Of a stretch of DNA of 64,000 bases, positions 53,111 through 63,560 are shown piece by piece; the stretch's first letter is position 1; each line of letters starts with the position of its first letter. A program made the translations under genes and the position numbers. The stretch lies in NCBI RefSeq assembly GCF_958295425.1, contig NC_081151.1, forward strand, positions 13,376,606 to 13,440,605, in the 5' to 3' direction. The notes beneath the pieces are model-generated. The model was not told the DNA's origin, did no database searches, and saw nothing but the letters and a program-made list of their open reading frames with translations. The DNA comes from Solea solea (Eukaryota > Chordata > Actinopteri > Pleuronectiformes > Soleidae).

Positions 53111-53589
53111 AACACTCCTTTTTTTTTTTTCTCTTACTGACAAGCAAAACACACACACACACACACACAGAGGAGAGAGAGATTATAAAATGAATTTCAG
53201 TAGCTGGGATCATTCTGAATAAGAATAATATAGAGCAGATTTTTGTCAAGACAAGCAAGGCTCCTCTTGAATAGCAAATTATTATTTTAACTTATTAGTA
53301 TTCTTTCTTTTTTTTACAGGCACAACGTGTACTTAAAAAAATAAAAAAAAATATATAGTTGCACCATAGTTTGCAGCTGATTTGCATCTTGTCCATGCAT
53401 GTGCAGGTAAAACCTAATACTGCACTGCCCATCTTCACTAATGACACTAATGTCATAAGGAATGCACACATGTACAAGCCACCAAAGTGAATTTTAAATT
53501 ACTAGAGAGCAAAAAAGGTTCATTGAACACAGTGGTGGCATTTTTGGTCTAGATTTTGAGCATAGCTTGAGGTTTGTTTTGAAAATACA

Positions 53590-53618
53590 TACTTATACAT
53601 ACATACATACATACATAC
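53590..53618. repeat. (TACA)n tetranucleotide repeat
   Basis: About seven ACAT/TACA units directly abutting the 22-bp minisatellite. Confidence 0.93.
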
Positions 53619-54335
53619 GTACTGTGATTTAGCTGTAAAGGTACTGTGATTTAGCTGTAAAGGTACTGTGATTTAGCTGTAAAGGTACTGTGATTTAGCT
53701 GTAAAGGTACTCTGATTTAGCTGTAAAAGTATTGTGATTTAGCTGTAAAGGTACTGTGATTTAGTAGTAAAGGTACTGTAAATTATTTGTAAAGGCACTG
53801 TGATTTAGCTGTAAAGGTACTGTGATTTAGCAGTAAAGGTATTGTGATTTAACTGTAATGGTATTGTGATTTAGCTGTAAAGGTATTGTGATTTAGCTGT
53901 AAAGGTACTGTGATTTAGCAGTAAAGGTACTGTGATTTAGCTGTAAAGGTACTGTGATTTAGCTGTAAAGGTACTGTGATTTAGCAGTAAAGGTACTGTG
54001 ATTTTGCTGTAAAGGTACTGTGATTTAGCTGTAAATGTACTGTGATTTAGCTGTAAAGGTACTGTGATTTAGCTGTAAAGGTATTGTGATTTAGCTGTAC
54101 AGGTACTGCGATTTAGCTGTAAAAGTATTGTGATTTAGCTGTAAAGGTATTGTGATTTAGCTGTAAAGTTACTGCAATTTAGTTGTAAAGTATTGTGATT
54201 TAGCTGTAAAAGTACTGTGATTTAGCAGTAAATGTACTGTGATTTTGCTTTAAGCATACTGTGATATAGCAGTAAAGGTACTGTGATTTAGTTGTGAAAG
54301 TACTTTGATTTAGCTGTAAATGTACTGTGATTTTT
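53619..54335. repeat. 22-bp minisatellite, about 32 copies
   Basis: A 22-nt period starts at 53619, 53641, 53663, 53685 and so on. The conserved core is TACTGTGATTTAGCTG followed by TAAAGG. Variants are limited to a few sites (TAGCTG/TAGCAG, GTACTG/GTATTG, AAAGG/AAAAG), and copies degrade toward the high-coordinate end. It has no spacers of variable sequence, so it is not CRISPR-like. It lies in the intron upstream of exon a. Confidence 0.97.
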
Positions 54336-54339
54336 GCTT

Positions 54340-55180
54340 CATATTTCCCATATAAATACAGTATTTTTTATGTAACTTCAGAGTAACAATGTCATACAAT
54401 ATATTACTGTGATCTCACAGTATCTCCTATACAAATACTTGTTTTTTTTAACTGTTACTTCAAAGTGATGCCATTATATTGTGACTGTCAATATTTTCTT
54501 TATATTATATTATTATTTTCCTCAAATAGCAAAATCTCATGTTATGGTCACAATAAAACACAGAGTTATGGTACTATATTGACAGTTACCACAGTTAAAA
54601 TGGTCTAAAATGGTAGTTGTGTAATTTACTGTGACATTTAGAGTGAAAACCTGTGAAATAATTGAGGCAGAGACCAAAAGCTGCTAAACCTCCAGTCATT
54701 TAATGAGTTTGATTTCAATTTCGGCCTAATCTATAAACACATAACTACAAACCACTCCTTTGCTTTTCTTTTTTTTAAAATAAAAGACAGTGAATATCAG
54801 CCTATAAACTGTTTCTTTGACTGAGGACCTCACGTCCAGCAGGGGGCCCCAAATGTGAGCAAATTAAAACTGAAGTTGCTTGAGTGTCCACTGATTAATT
54901 CCACTTCTTACTAGAAAAAATAAAATGTCAGAGTAAAGATGCAGTTTAATTTTTGTTCTCTTATTATTTTATATGAATTAGTTTAACTGTACCGTGCAAT
55001 GATTCACTATTGTGGAGAGGAAATCTATGCAACAGTACAGTGTTTGCAGTTCTGTGTGTCTTTGAGGAGAGTGCACTGAAGTTTGGATATGTTCATATGT
55101 TTATGTTACTGTATGTTTACATTCATTTCATCCGTGTTGTGAAACTTTCTCAACATTATCAACTTGAAGGTGCAGATGGG
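54340..55180. other. Intron sequence, nothing recognised
   Basis: AT-rich. Isolated TACTGTGAT words near 54405 may be remnants of the minisatellite. Confidence 0.4.
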
Positions 55181-55183
55181 GGA

Positions 55184-55299
55184 CGTGTGCACGTCTGTGT
55201 GCACGTCTGTGTGCACGTCTGTGTGCACGTCTGTGTGCACGTCTGTGTGCACGTCTGTGTGCACGTCTGTGTGCACATCTGTGTGCACATCTGTGTGCA
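55184..55299. repeat. 12-bp minisatellite, about ten copies
   Basis: Unit GTGTGCACGTCT, tandem and nearly perfect; the last copies have CACATCT. The 12-nt period keeps frames open on both strands (CTSV repeats one way, HTDV the other), which explains the open frames here without a gene. GTGCAC is palindromic. Confidence 0.97.
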
Positions 55300-55761
55300 C
55301 TGTTAACGCACAGCAATGGACCAAAGGCAGAGCAGAGAGTGTCTGGTTGATGTAAGTGTAAAATGTTAAAATGTAAGGGAAACAAAATGTATTCTTATTT
55401 TCTCGGCCTCAGTGACAAAAAGGTGATATCACAGACATCTAAGCACCAATCAGGACGTAGCACCATTTGAATCTCTGATGTTCATATTCAGAGTCACGCT
55501 GTTTCACCACACTCCAGATGATTTTGTCACATTCACACCAATTTCATACATTTTTATTTATCTTTTTATTTTTGTAGTCACATAAGTTAACCAACACCAG
55601 AAGTGTCATTTCATCACGTTTGACATTACACCATAGTCTAAATTTAGCGTGCCAATTTGGTTCACAGCATAGAGGTTTTTCCCTCTGCATGTTTATTTTA
55701 TACATATTTTTGTGCATTAAAAGAACCCTGAATGGAAAAAGTGTAAATAAAAACATTGGCT

Positions 55762-55762
55762 A

Positions 55763-55792
<30 letters not shown>
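55762..55792. repeat. (TTA)n repeat
   Basis: About ten TTA units. Confidence 0.95.
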
Positions 55793-55794
<2 letters not shown>

Positions 55795-56184
55795 AATAGC
55801 TTTTATGCTTGAGGGAAGTGGAATCATTTGTGCATCATTAAATAAGGTAAATGAAAATAAGTGCAGTGGAAACTCATTTGGCAAAAATACACATAAATGC
55901 ATTTTCTCTGACAAAAATTTAGAAAATATTTTTAAAATGTGTGATACATTGTCAAAGAAACCAGAGGGGTATTCCAGAAAGCGGGTTATGTGAGAACTCT
56001 GAGTTTGTTAACCCTGAGATGAGGGAAACTCTGAGTTATCCGTTCCAGAAAGAGAGGTAACTTAAACTCTGGGTCTGTTACTGCGGTAACTTACTCTGTG
56101 AACATAACCTGCTCGCTGGCAGGTTTACTATAAGAAACCCAGAGTTTCTACCTGTCTCCTCCCACACGAAGAAAGCAGTTAGAC

Positions 56185-56316
56185 ATGGATTGCCCATTCA
56201 TTAGAAATCCAATCGACATCGAAGCCGTATTGATTAGAAATGCATTACGTCGTGAGAGAATCTTCAGACCCAGATTAGACGTTTTGATTAAAAATAAAAG
56301 ACAAATTCACATGTGA
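56185..56316 (+). pseudogene. HARBI1-like transposase N-terminal remnant
   Basis: 43 codons from ATG: MDCPFIRNPIDIEAVLIRNA continuing LRRERIFRPRLD, then a divergent end and TGA. The PFI.NP.D..A...R.ALRRER.FR.R.D pattern is the N-terminus of fish Harbinger nucleases. The DDE nuclease domain is absent, apparently by deletion right after this block. Confidence 0.75.
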
Positions 56317-56639
56317 TTTGGTTCTTCTTTATTCTCTAAAAGTACAAAAGCAACAGTAAGGATTTGTAATATAGTTCCAACTATTAACATATTTCACATA
56401 TTCACCTGTTTCACCATGACAATGCCCCCACCTCAACTGGCGTTCAAGTAATAGAATTTACAAGTCTGTTTTTCTGATTTGCCGGTCCAGGTACACCATT
56501 TCTTTCTTGGTTTTTTGAATGGTTTTCATTAGGTGCACCCTGTACAACTCTTTTACCGGCAACTCGGAAACATATGGACGACATTTAATTCCTGCAGTTC
56601 TCTCTCTATATAAATATATAAAAAAGTTTTATTTAAAAA

Positions 56640-57311
56640 AAAGACATAAGTGTATACTTGCATCTGATGTAGGCACTTGTGTCCTGGGGGGTGACAGGCT
56701 CAGATGAGCTTCCCCCGGGGATGCCTTCAGCCACAGGGCGACCCCTGTATTGGCTGAGAGCCACCTCCACCACCTCTGTCAGAGGTGGTGGAGGTGGCCC
56801 TCCACCCGTTTTTCGGGCCTCTGCCTTCTTTCTGTTGGCTGAGCAGAACTCAATGTTTGCAATCTGAATTAATATTTACGTTACGTTTAATAGCCTTAGT
56901 CAATTAAAAATAAAAAAATAAATCAAAGTGAGGTGCAATCATAGCCTAGCAAAATATGCCTTACCTTTTTGAATGATGTTTTTATGTTTCATTTTGAGCT
57001 GCTTCCAAGTCCTCCTTTCTCCTGTTGGATTGCACCTAAATGAAAAACTCAGATTTCATTCCTACTTATATTCATAACTATAGGCTTTGCTACGATCTTA
57101 CGGTTAAATGTTACGTCAATGGAATAGTACATTCAAACTTACGCGTTGACTCGGCAGCAATTTTCTCCCATGCGGTCTCTCTCTCCTTCGCTGCTGCAGC
57201 TGTGTTGCATGTGCGGCGAAATATGTGCTCATATTCTCCGTAGCCCAGCAAAAGGATCTCCAACTCCTTCGCACTGAAATAAGTTGATTTTTTTTTTTTC
57301 TCGGTTGTCAT
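56640..57311 (-). pseudogene. Harbinger Myb/SANT-like DNA-binding protein, three exons, frameshifted
   Basis: Exon 1 (57311-57143) starts MTTEKKKKSTYFSAKELEIL and has a SANT-like helix pattern to AWEKIAAE. Exon 2 (57035-56965) reads CNPTGERRTWKQLKMKHKNI. Exon 3 (from 56863) reads IEFCSANRKKAEARKTGGGP, a Pro run, then VVEVALSQYRGRPVAEG. Splice signals are present (CGC|gtaagt, catttag|GT, AAG|gtaagg, aattcag|AT). The frame into exon 2 is off by one relative to the exon 1 frame, so the copy is probably dead. These accessory proteins bind element ends and assist the nuclease. Confidence 0.78.
56760..56798. repeat. Perfect 19-bp palindrome, 1-nt centre, inside the Harbinger gene
   Basis: GCCACCTCCACCACCTCTG, one T, then its exact reverse complement. 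It lies in the Pro-rich exon 3. Confidence 0.96.
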
Positions 57312-57529
57312 GGTGACTCGTGGTATCGGGGCTCCATTGATGATGGCTTTTTAAAGTGGTTGTGCACGCGCATACCTCGAGGTTAACATACTCAGAGTTG
57401 ATTGAACTAACTCAGATCAGCTGTTCTGGAACCGGATACTCAGAGTTTCCCGACTCAGAGTAAGTCAACTCAGAGTTCAGGGATAGACTCAGAGTGTGTT
57501 GAACCTGCTTTCTGGAATACCCCTATGGT

Positions 57530-58740
57530 CATTGTTGTATCAATTAATTTCCCTTTGTCTTAGCGTGAGCATGTATGCTGCAGTCCGTTTCTCCTTCCTG
57601 GTTAAATACAGTCAGAACTTATGATTCCAAGAATAACACAAGAATAACACTGCTTATTTTACTGTTAATAGCACTGCTGTTGTATTTGCTTCACAATAAA
57701 TCATCCTTACACATAAAACTGTTTACCTTTATCTATAAATATGTTGCTAAACTGTTTGTGTGGACAAAATACCATGTACAGTGTTGTTGTCGACTGTTAT
57801 TGCTATGTTTGCGTCCATGCTTTTTTCCAACTTCTCTCTGGAATGCAGTGACATTCCACCCACCTCAGAGTAAATGTACCAAACCAAGAGGGATAAAATT
57901 ATCTTTGAGTAAGATTTAAGTTGTTATCTGATGAGTTTTTCCCCTATTATTACAGCATGGTTTGATCCACCCACCTTCTTCGTCATTAGAGTAGAATAAG
58001 AGTGAACATGTTTCAATGTTATTAGCTCCTTTTCTTATTCTGTTGTAAATTTGACACTTGACAATTTTGGGGTGAAATATATTCTATTGTTTTCAAACGT
58101 CAAACCGGATGCGACACCCTTGTTGCCAGGCCCATCAAAGCAGATCAAGTGATTTTTGAGAAATAGTCCTGCATCGATGGGTGAATGAAATGAAAAATGA
58201 AAATGATCGGAACACTGATGGACAGCGGGTGGTAACAAAAAATACATTTGTTTTTTATAATGAAAGAAATTTTAAGATATAAAATAAATCATTCTCATGA
58301 AGCCAACATTAAAAGTTCGATGCCACCGGCATCATCTCACTGAATGGCTCCAATGAATTGCTATGTGTAATGAATGTGGGTTAGAAAGTGTGTGAGGCGT
58401 TCATTTGAATTTTTACTTGTGTATTATTTGTATTTAGTGACTCTAATGTAGTTTAATAAGTTCATTCCTTTACGGAGCTTCACGGGCACGGGTGGGTGCG
58501 GGTTTTAAAAAATGGACCTGTGCCGGACTCTGTTCTGAGACTCCTCACAAATGGTGAATTTAAGTGATTTTATCCCCTCCCCTTAAATTAAATGTTTTGT
58601 GTCATTACACATAAGTGAGTATTTGAAAGGAATTTTTAGAGATGTAAACAGTTTTATAATCCCATAAGCTACATTTCAAATACCAAAACATCATTTTAAA
58701 ATGAACAACTGAATATAACTGGACCAGGCTGATATTAGTT
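57530..58740. other. Intron sequence, no gene recognised
   Basis: Frames at 57575-57919 (plus, 114 codons) and 58035-58247 (minus, 70 codons) have no domain, no splice-bounded homology to PPP1R37 and AT-rich composition. Confidence 0.4.
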
Positions 58741-58879
58741 TAAGTTTGGATTTGAAATGGGCTGTCGGGCGCCCATGTGCTGCCGCCATGTCCTTCATAA
58801 TCACGTCAGTTATGATCTCTCCTTGCGATGACAACTCATCTCGACAGGTTTTGCTGAATTGCTGCCTTCAAATTTGCAA

Positions 58880-58880
<1 letters not shown>

Positions 58881-58915
<35 letters not shown>
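58881..58915. repeat. (CTG)n repeat, about 11 copies
   Basis: Uninterrupted CTG units reading poly-Leu or poly-Ser in flanking frames. Intronic on present evidence. Confidence 0.96.
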
Positions 58916-58918
<3 letters not shown>

Positions 58919-59789
58919 CTCCTCTGTTGTTGCTAAATGTGATTCATTGTTCAAAAGGACGCAGGAGCACAGAAAAAAAAATGTTGCCCGGCTTTCCTCG
59001 CCTTCTCCTCTCTCGTGCAGCAGGAGAGAGAGGAGCAAAAAGGCGGGAGACAAAAAGGCGGGCGGCCACACTGTGCTCCTGTTGAAGGGAATTAGACGGA
59101 TCAATAAGACATAAATTGCGCTGTTTATGTGCACAAGAGGCTGATGTATAATTGGTAGAGGTGGTTGAATTTCCTCCCCATAATCAGCTTAACGGACACA
59201 CATATACAGAACATTAATACATATGTATAAACATGTATGTATATACTACTAGTAAAAAAATAGTACTTAACGTATACAGTGATAAAAACACCGGAAAAGA
59301 ATGGACATATAAAAAAAGGAAATAAAACACTACTGTGAGTCATGAAAAGGGACAGTCTGTATATTTTAATTTATTGTTTATTGTACTCTTGTAACCAGAC
59401 ATTTATTCTCTATTTAAACATTGTAATATTTGAAGCACTTTTGTGATATTTTTGGAGCAGGTGCTTTTGTAATAAATATTTTTTTAAATGTTTGGTTCAT
59501 AAAGAAAATGAAGCGTGTAAGTCACAAGTGAAATGGATGGTGAAATAAATGACATGAAGTAATATTTCTGTGCTGTGAGACATCTATAAGTGTACATGTA
59601 TCTATATATACACACATATATATCATATCAGTCCCATCATGCAGCTGGAGTACAGTATATTTTTGGTTTTGGTTATTATCTTTAACAGTCTTTGTGCTGT
59701 ATATGCATTTTCTGTCACCACACCTTTTTTTTTCTTTCTGTCACAGCAACAAGGAAAAAAAAGTGTGAGTGTGTGTGTGTGTGTGTGCG

Positions 59790-59910
59790 CGCATGCGATG
59801 GCGTCCAGTGGCTGACTGGAAACTGCTTGTGGGACCAGTTTGTTTGTGGCACCGAGCCAATAAATGATGCCTGGTACAAATGGAAGCAACTGGATGAGGG
59901 TTCCATGGGT
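59790..59910. promoter_or_regulatory. Candidate conserved non-coding block between microsatellites
   Basis: GCGATGGCGTCCAGTGGCTG, GGCACCGAGCCAATAAATGA and ATGCCTGGTACAAATGGAAG are unique and lie between (GT)n at 59764-59788 and (CA)n at 59918-59934. Frames are closed by stops or continue into repeats. Confidence 0.22.
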
Positions 59911-60129
59911 GCAAACACACACACACACACACACATTTCTTCGTCCTCACAAGAAACACTGCAGTGGCAGCTGTTTTTCATCTTAATGAATTTCTGAACT
60001 TGTTCGCTCCCTCTCCGCTCACTGCTGCCTCGTGGTGAAAGACGGAAACTGAAGGCACCGGCTGCCAAATCAATTGATGTGTCAGGAGGGAGAGGAGACA
60101 AAACGGCGTGATAAAAAGAAAAGCATTCC

Positions 60130-60157
60130 CTCTCTCTCTCTCTCTCTCTCTCTCTCA

Positions 60158-60199
<42 letters not shown>
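60130..60199. repeat. Compound (TC)n(AC)n microsatellite
   Basis: (TC)n at 60130-60156 immediately followed by (AC)n at 60159-60198. Confidence 0.97.
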
Positions 60200-60202
<3 letters not shown>

Positions 60203-60719
60203 GCAGGCAGCAGGAAAAGACAGCGAGAGAAGGATCTGGTTTCCAAACTTGACTTCCACAGAACTCATCTCTGGTGCTTTTTCACTATTCTTCACTCAGC
60301 CGTCCACAGATGCTCTGCCTCTGAGGGCGGCTTTGTATTAAAAACTCTTTGAGTGCACCAATTTCTCTACTTAGTCTCTTTAATTCAATGACAAAAATAG
60401 CATTTAATATTTAATATACCATATTTGTGTACTAAATGTATATTTGTCAGTTCATTTATTTTGTCTCAGTGCGTCTTGACACGTGTGAAACATCACTGAG
60501 GACGTGTCCAGATGCATCGACATGATGTATTTAAAATATATACATTTAGCACACACAAATGTGGTATATATATTTTTAATGTGGAATATTTGCGGCTCTG
60601 ACACACACTGTTTGTGTAGTTCCATCACACACACGCACACACATTTTCACACACGTTTTCCCTTCACCATCTTTTCCGCAATAAAGGATAAATTATTTAA
60701 AATAACACGACCTTTTATC

Positions 60720-60830
60720 TCGCGCCCTTTGAAGGCGGCAAATTAAAAATGTAAATTTGGAGTTCATTAATATGCAAATGTATTCGCTCGCTCTTAACAA
60801 TTAGCAATTAAAGCTGCAGTGTGAAAGAGC
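60720..60830. promoter_or_regulatory. Candidate enhancer-like block with octamer
   Basis: GTTCATTAATATGCAAATGT, then CTCTTAACAATTAGCAATTA. Shares TTAATATGCAAAT with the paired motifs at 32.3 and 36.6 kb. Unique sequence, no coding. Confidence 0.3.
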
Positions 60831-61369
60831 ACAGACAAAATTTGTAACTTTGTTTCTCATTTTGAAAAAAAAAAGAGAGAGAGAGAGAGATCTGAAAACA
60901 CATACATGAAATTCTAATTGACTCTCACAGTGTGGCTGCTTTTGTTCATCCACAGTGGTTTTTGAAATGTAGGATAGCAACTTCATTAATGCCACTTTAC
61001 GTCCATTACACCCTTAAAGCGTTCAGAAAGTAGACATTCAAACCATTTATCTGAGTTCAGATCAGTATGAACTTGAATGTTGGCACAAACACGAGAGACT
61101 ATAAACACAGGGATACAGCAACATTTACAATAACAGAAATAATAAAGGAATAAGAGTGAAGCTACATTTCATAGGAAGTGGATCGTGATGATAAATCCCC
61201 ACATTCTTGAATAGGCCATCTTTCCATGGCTGTTTTCTTAAGGAATTCTGGGAATCTTGCATTAACAGGAATTTATTTCCCTATTTCTTCACATGCAGAG
61301 ACTTTTTCAGTGTACATATGCTGAAATCAATTTGTTGATTTATTGTGAACATAAATAAAAATGAAATAT

Positions 61370-61400
61370 ATAAATACTGTATATATATATATATATATGT
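61370..61400. repeat. (TA)n repeat
   Basis: About ten TA units in an AT-rich stretch. Confidence 0.9.
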
Positions 61401-61556
61401 TAAATGTATATGTACATTAAAAAAAGGAAAATCTGAATAAAATCACAGACTTTCAATGACAAACATGAATTCACTAATGGTGTTGGAAAAGGAGTTTTTA
61501 TAGAAGCAACATGCATTTACATTAATTATTTTTAATACATAAGTCCATTGTGCTTG

Positions 61557-61610
61557 TTATATGAGTCACATGACCTTGTCACATGACCTTGTCACATGAC
61601 CGTGTCACAA
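61557..61610. repeat. 14-bp tandem repeat, about three copies
   Basis: CACATGACCTTGTC recurs with a 14-nt period (GTCACATGACCTTGTCACAT...), the last copy with CGTGTC. Confidence 0.85.
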
Positions 61611-62689
61611 CGTTAACAGCAGACATGGAACTCAATACTGATTTTATTTGAATGAACCTAATTCAAATTAGTCTAACTATTTTCGTATTTATTCTTGTCT
61701 TAATTTAATTATCAACCGTGATAATAGGCAACAATTTGAGTGATATTATGTTTTTTTTCCTGTTACATTTTTGCTTATTGCTTTACTTTATTTTAAGTGA
61801 ATACACTATGAGGACACCTACACATTTTCTTGTTCTTTACAATGACCACCAACATACAGGCTTAGGGCTTAATATACCTATTTTTTTGTCACATGGCCAT
61901 AATTGCTAAATGTACAAGTGAGGTGGAAGGAGCTATTTTGCGCAAGCAAAACAGTTACATTAAGTGTAGTGTAGTCTTTTTTTTTAGAATATGAAACATG
62001 TCAACTAATCATATCACATGAAACACATTCAAGTGTTAATCACTTGTGAAGATTCACATGTACATGTATACATCTTACGCACCATATTTACATGCCATAT
62101 ACATATAAAAAAAAATACCAGTTTCTCATACTTAATGTGTATAATATCACTGCACATTTGACTGTGATTTAGTGTAGAATGAGACGGGGAAAAACATGTT
62201 CATTTGGTAACTTGATGTCCCCGCTGGACATGGTGGCTGATGTGAAAATGAAAGTCGCTTTAACTTCCATTTGGTGATGACAGATCTACTGGAGTGCTCC
62301 TCTCAAAGGTTGTTATTAAAGCCACACAGCAGGGACGACTCAGAAAACAACGTCACACTCAGGAGAATTTCAGTATATCTGGTGTAAACTTTATGTCTGT
62401 ACCTCTTTTGTATTGTGTTGTTGTTGTTATATACATTATTCAATCCTGGTTTTCTCTAGGATTAACTACTACTTGGTTATATCATCACAGAACAAGGTGC
62501 AACACGATATAGTTCCTGACAAATACATTCCGATTTTTTTTTCTCCCTTAGGGAATACACTAGTATTTAATAATAATAGTTATTATAATTATAATATTAC
62601 TATTCTGATTGCTCAGTGTTTGTCAGGTGCAAACCAAAAACCCCTAAATTGCCAGAAACGGCTCTGACGATTGTGAGCGCCACGCAAAA

Positions 62690-62990
62690 AGTGACCCAGT
62701 ACAGAGAAAGCCACCAATCTACAGCAACCACAAATAAACCAAATGGGAGCGAACTTCACACGATTAGCATATTTACAATTTCCATATGCATGAATCTGAC
62801 AGATCTACACATGCTTACGATGAGGAACTTCTTTTCACAGATGGTAATTTTGGTCGCAGAGCCTCTGGTGTCCGTGCAGGTCTGTAATAATATCCCACTC
62901 ACAAAAGCTCTGATATTACTTGTGCGACCAGCCGACCATGTAAATTCAATTCAGCCTAATAGTGCACCACCACTAGTGCATCACACATGC
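62690..62990. promoter_or_regulatory. Candidate conserved non-coding block
   Basis: GGGAGCGAACTTCACACGAT, TAGCATATTTACAATTTCCA, TATGCATGAATCTGACAG and GGTCGCAGAGCCTCTGGTGT. Unique, non-repetitive. The overlapping 128-codon plus-strand frame has no recognised domain. Confidence 0.25.
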
Positions 62991-63184
62991 CTTTCACTTT
63001 AACTGCTACTGCTCCAATTCAATTAGAGGCAGAGAATGTAAAATAGACTCTTTTACGTGTAGACAAGGTTTTATCCTTTTTTTTCCCCTTCCAGTTATGC
63101 CCGCTGTTTCCCAAACAACATTAAAGCAAGATCCTGTAAAAAGAACTACAAGGCTGTGGAGTTGCTGTGTTTCTTAATGAGTGT

Positions 63185-63560
63185 CTTTGTGTGTGTGTTC
63201 TTGTATTTGTCACCTTGTTAGGACCTTTTCTGGCATAAACACTGCTGTTGTCAGGACCAGGAAGAAGTTAAGTTTAGGACTCAGATGTAAGGTTAGACAT
63301 TAACTGGTTACAGGAAAGGTTGGTGATAACCCGTTGTTTAGGCTGTCCAAATTAATGGAAGTCTATGCGGAGTCCTTAAGAGGATACGTGCAATAAACCT
63401 GTGTGTGTTCTTGTATGTGTATCATTGTGAGGACCAAAAATGTAGGGAGTGAGGACATTTTGTGTGTTCCTCACAACTTTAAAGGGCTTTGGGGGGGGGG
63501 TTGAGACCTGATTTCAGGGTTAGGATTAAACTTGGATTTAGGTTTGATTTATGTTAACGG
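63185..63560 (+). repeat. CA-linked teleost repeat, two partial units
   Basis: GTGTGTGTTCTTGTATTTGT..TTAGGACC and again GTGTGTTCTTGTATGTGTAT..GTGAGGACCAAAAATG, followed by CAGGGTTAGGATTAAAC. It is the inverted counterpart of 11870-12052. Confidence 0.6.

Larger units (their letters stand above)
55966..57523. mobile_element. PIF/Harbinger-type DNA transposon, non-autonomous, about 1.56 kb
   Basis: The ends are GGGGTATTCCAGAAAGCGGG and its reverse complement with one change (GCAGG), each followed by repeated AACTCTGAGTT-type subterminal motifs. It contains the first codons of a HARBI1-like nuclease on the plus strand and a Myb/SANT-like gene on the minus strand, the two-gene layout known for Harbinger elements. 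The nuclease body is missing, so it cannot move by itself. The ends give no convincing target duplication. Confidence 0.85.

Noticed and set aside
53619..54335. Regularly repeated 22-bp units, array-like as in CRISPR
   Set aside because: Head-to-tail copies with no unique spacers, in vertebrate intronic DNA: an ordinary minisatellite.
58500..58560. Possible upstream PPP1R37-like exon ending in CACAG|gt
   Set aside because: Donor GTCCAT is poor and the translated sequence does not resemble the family's N-terminal block.
59715..60194. 159-codon frame with Cys-Val and Arg-Glu repeats
   Set aside because: Produced by reading through (CA)n, (TG)n and (TC)n microsatellites.
62616..63002. 128-codon plus-strand frame
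   Set aside because: No domain or splice partner; the sequence looks more like a unique non-coding block.
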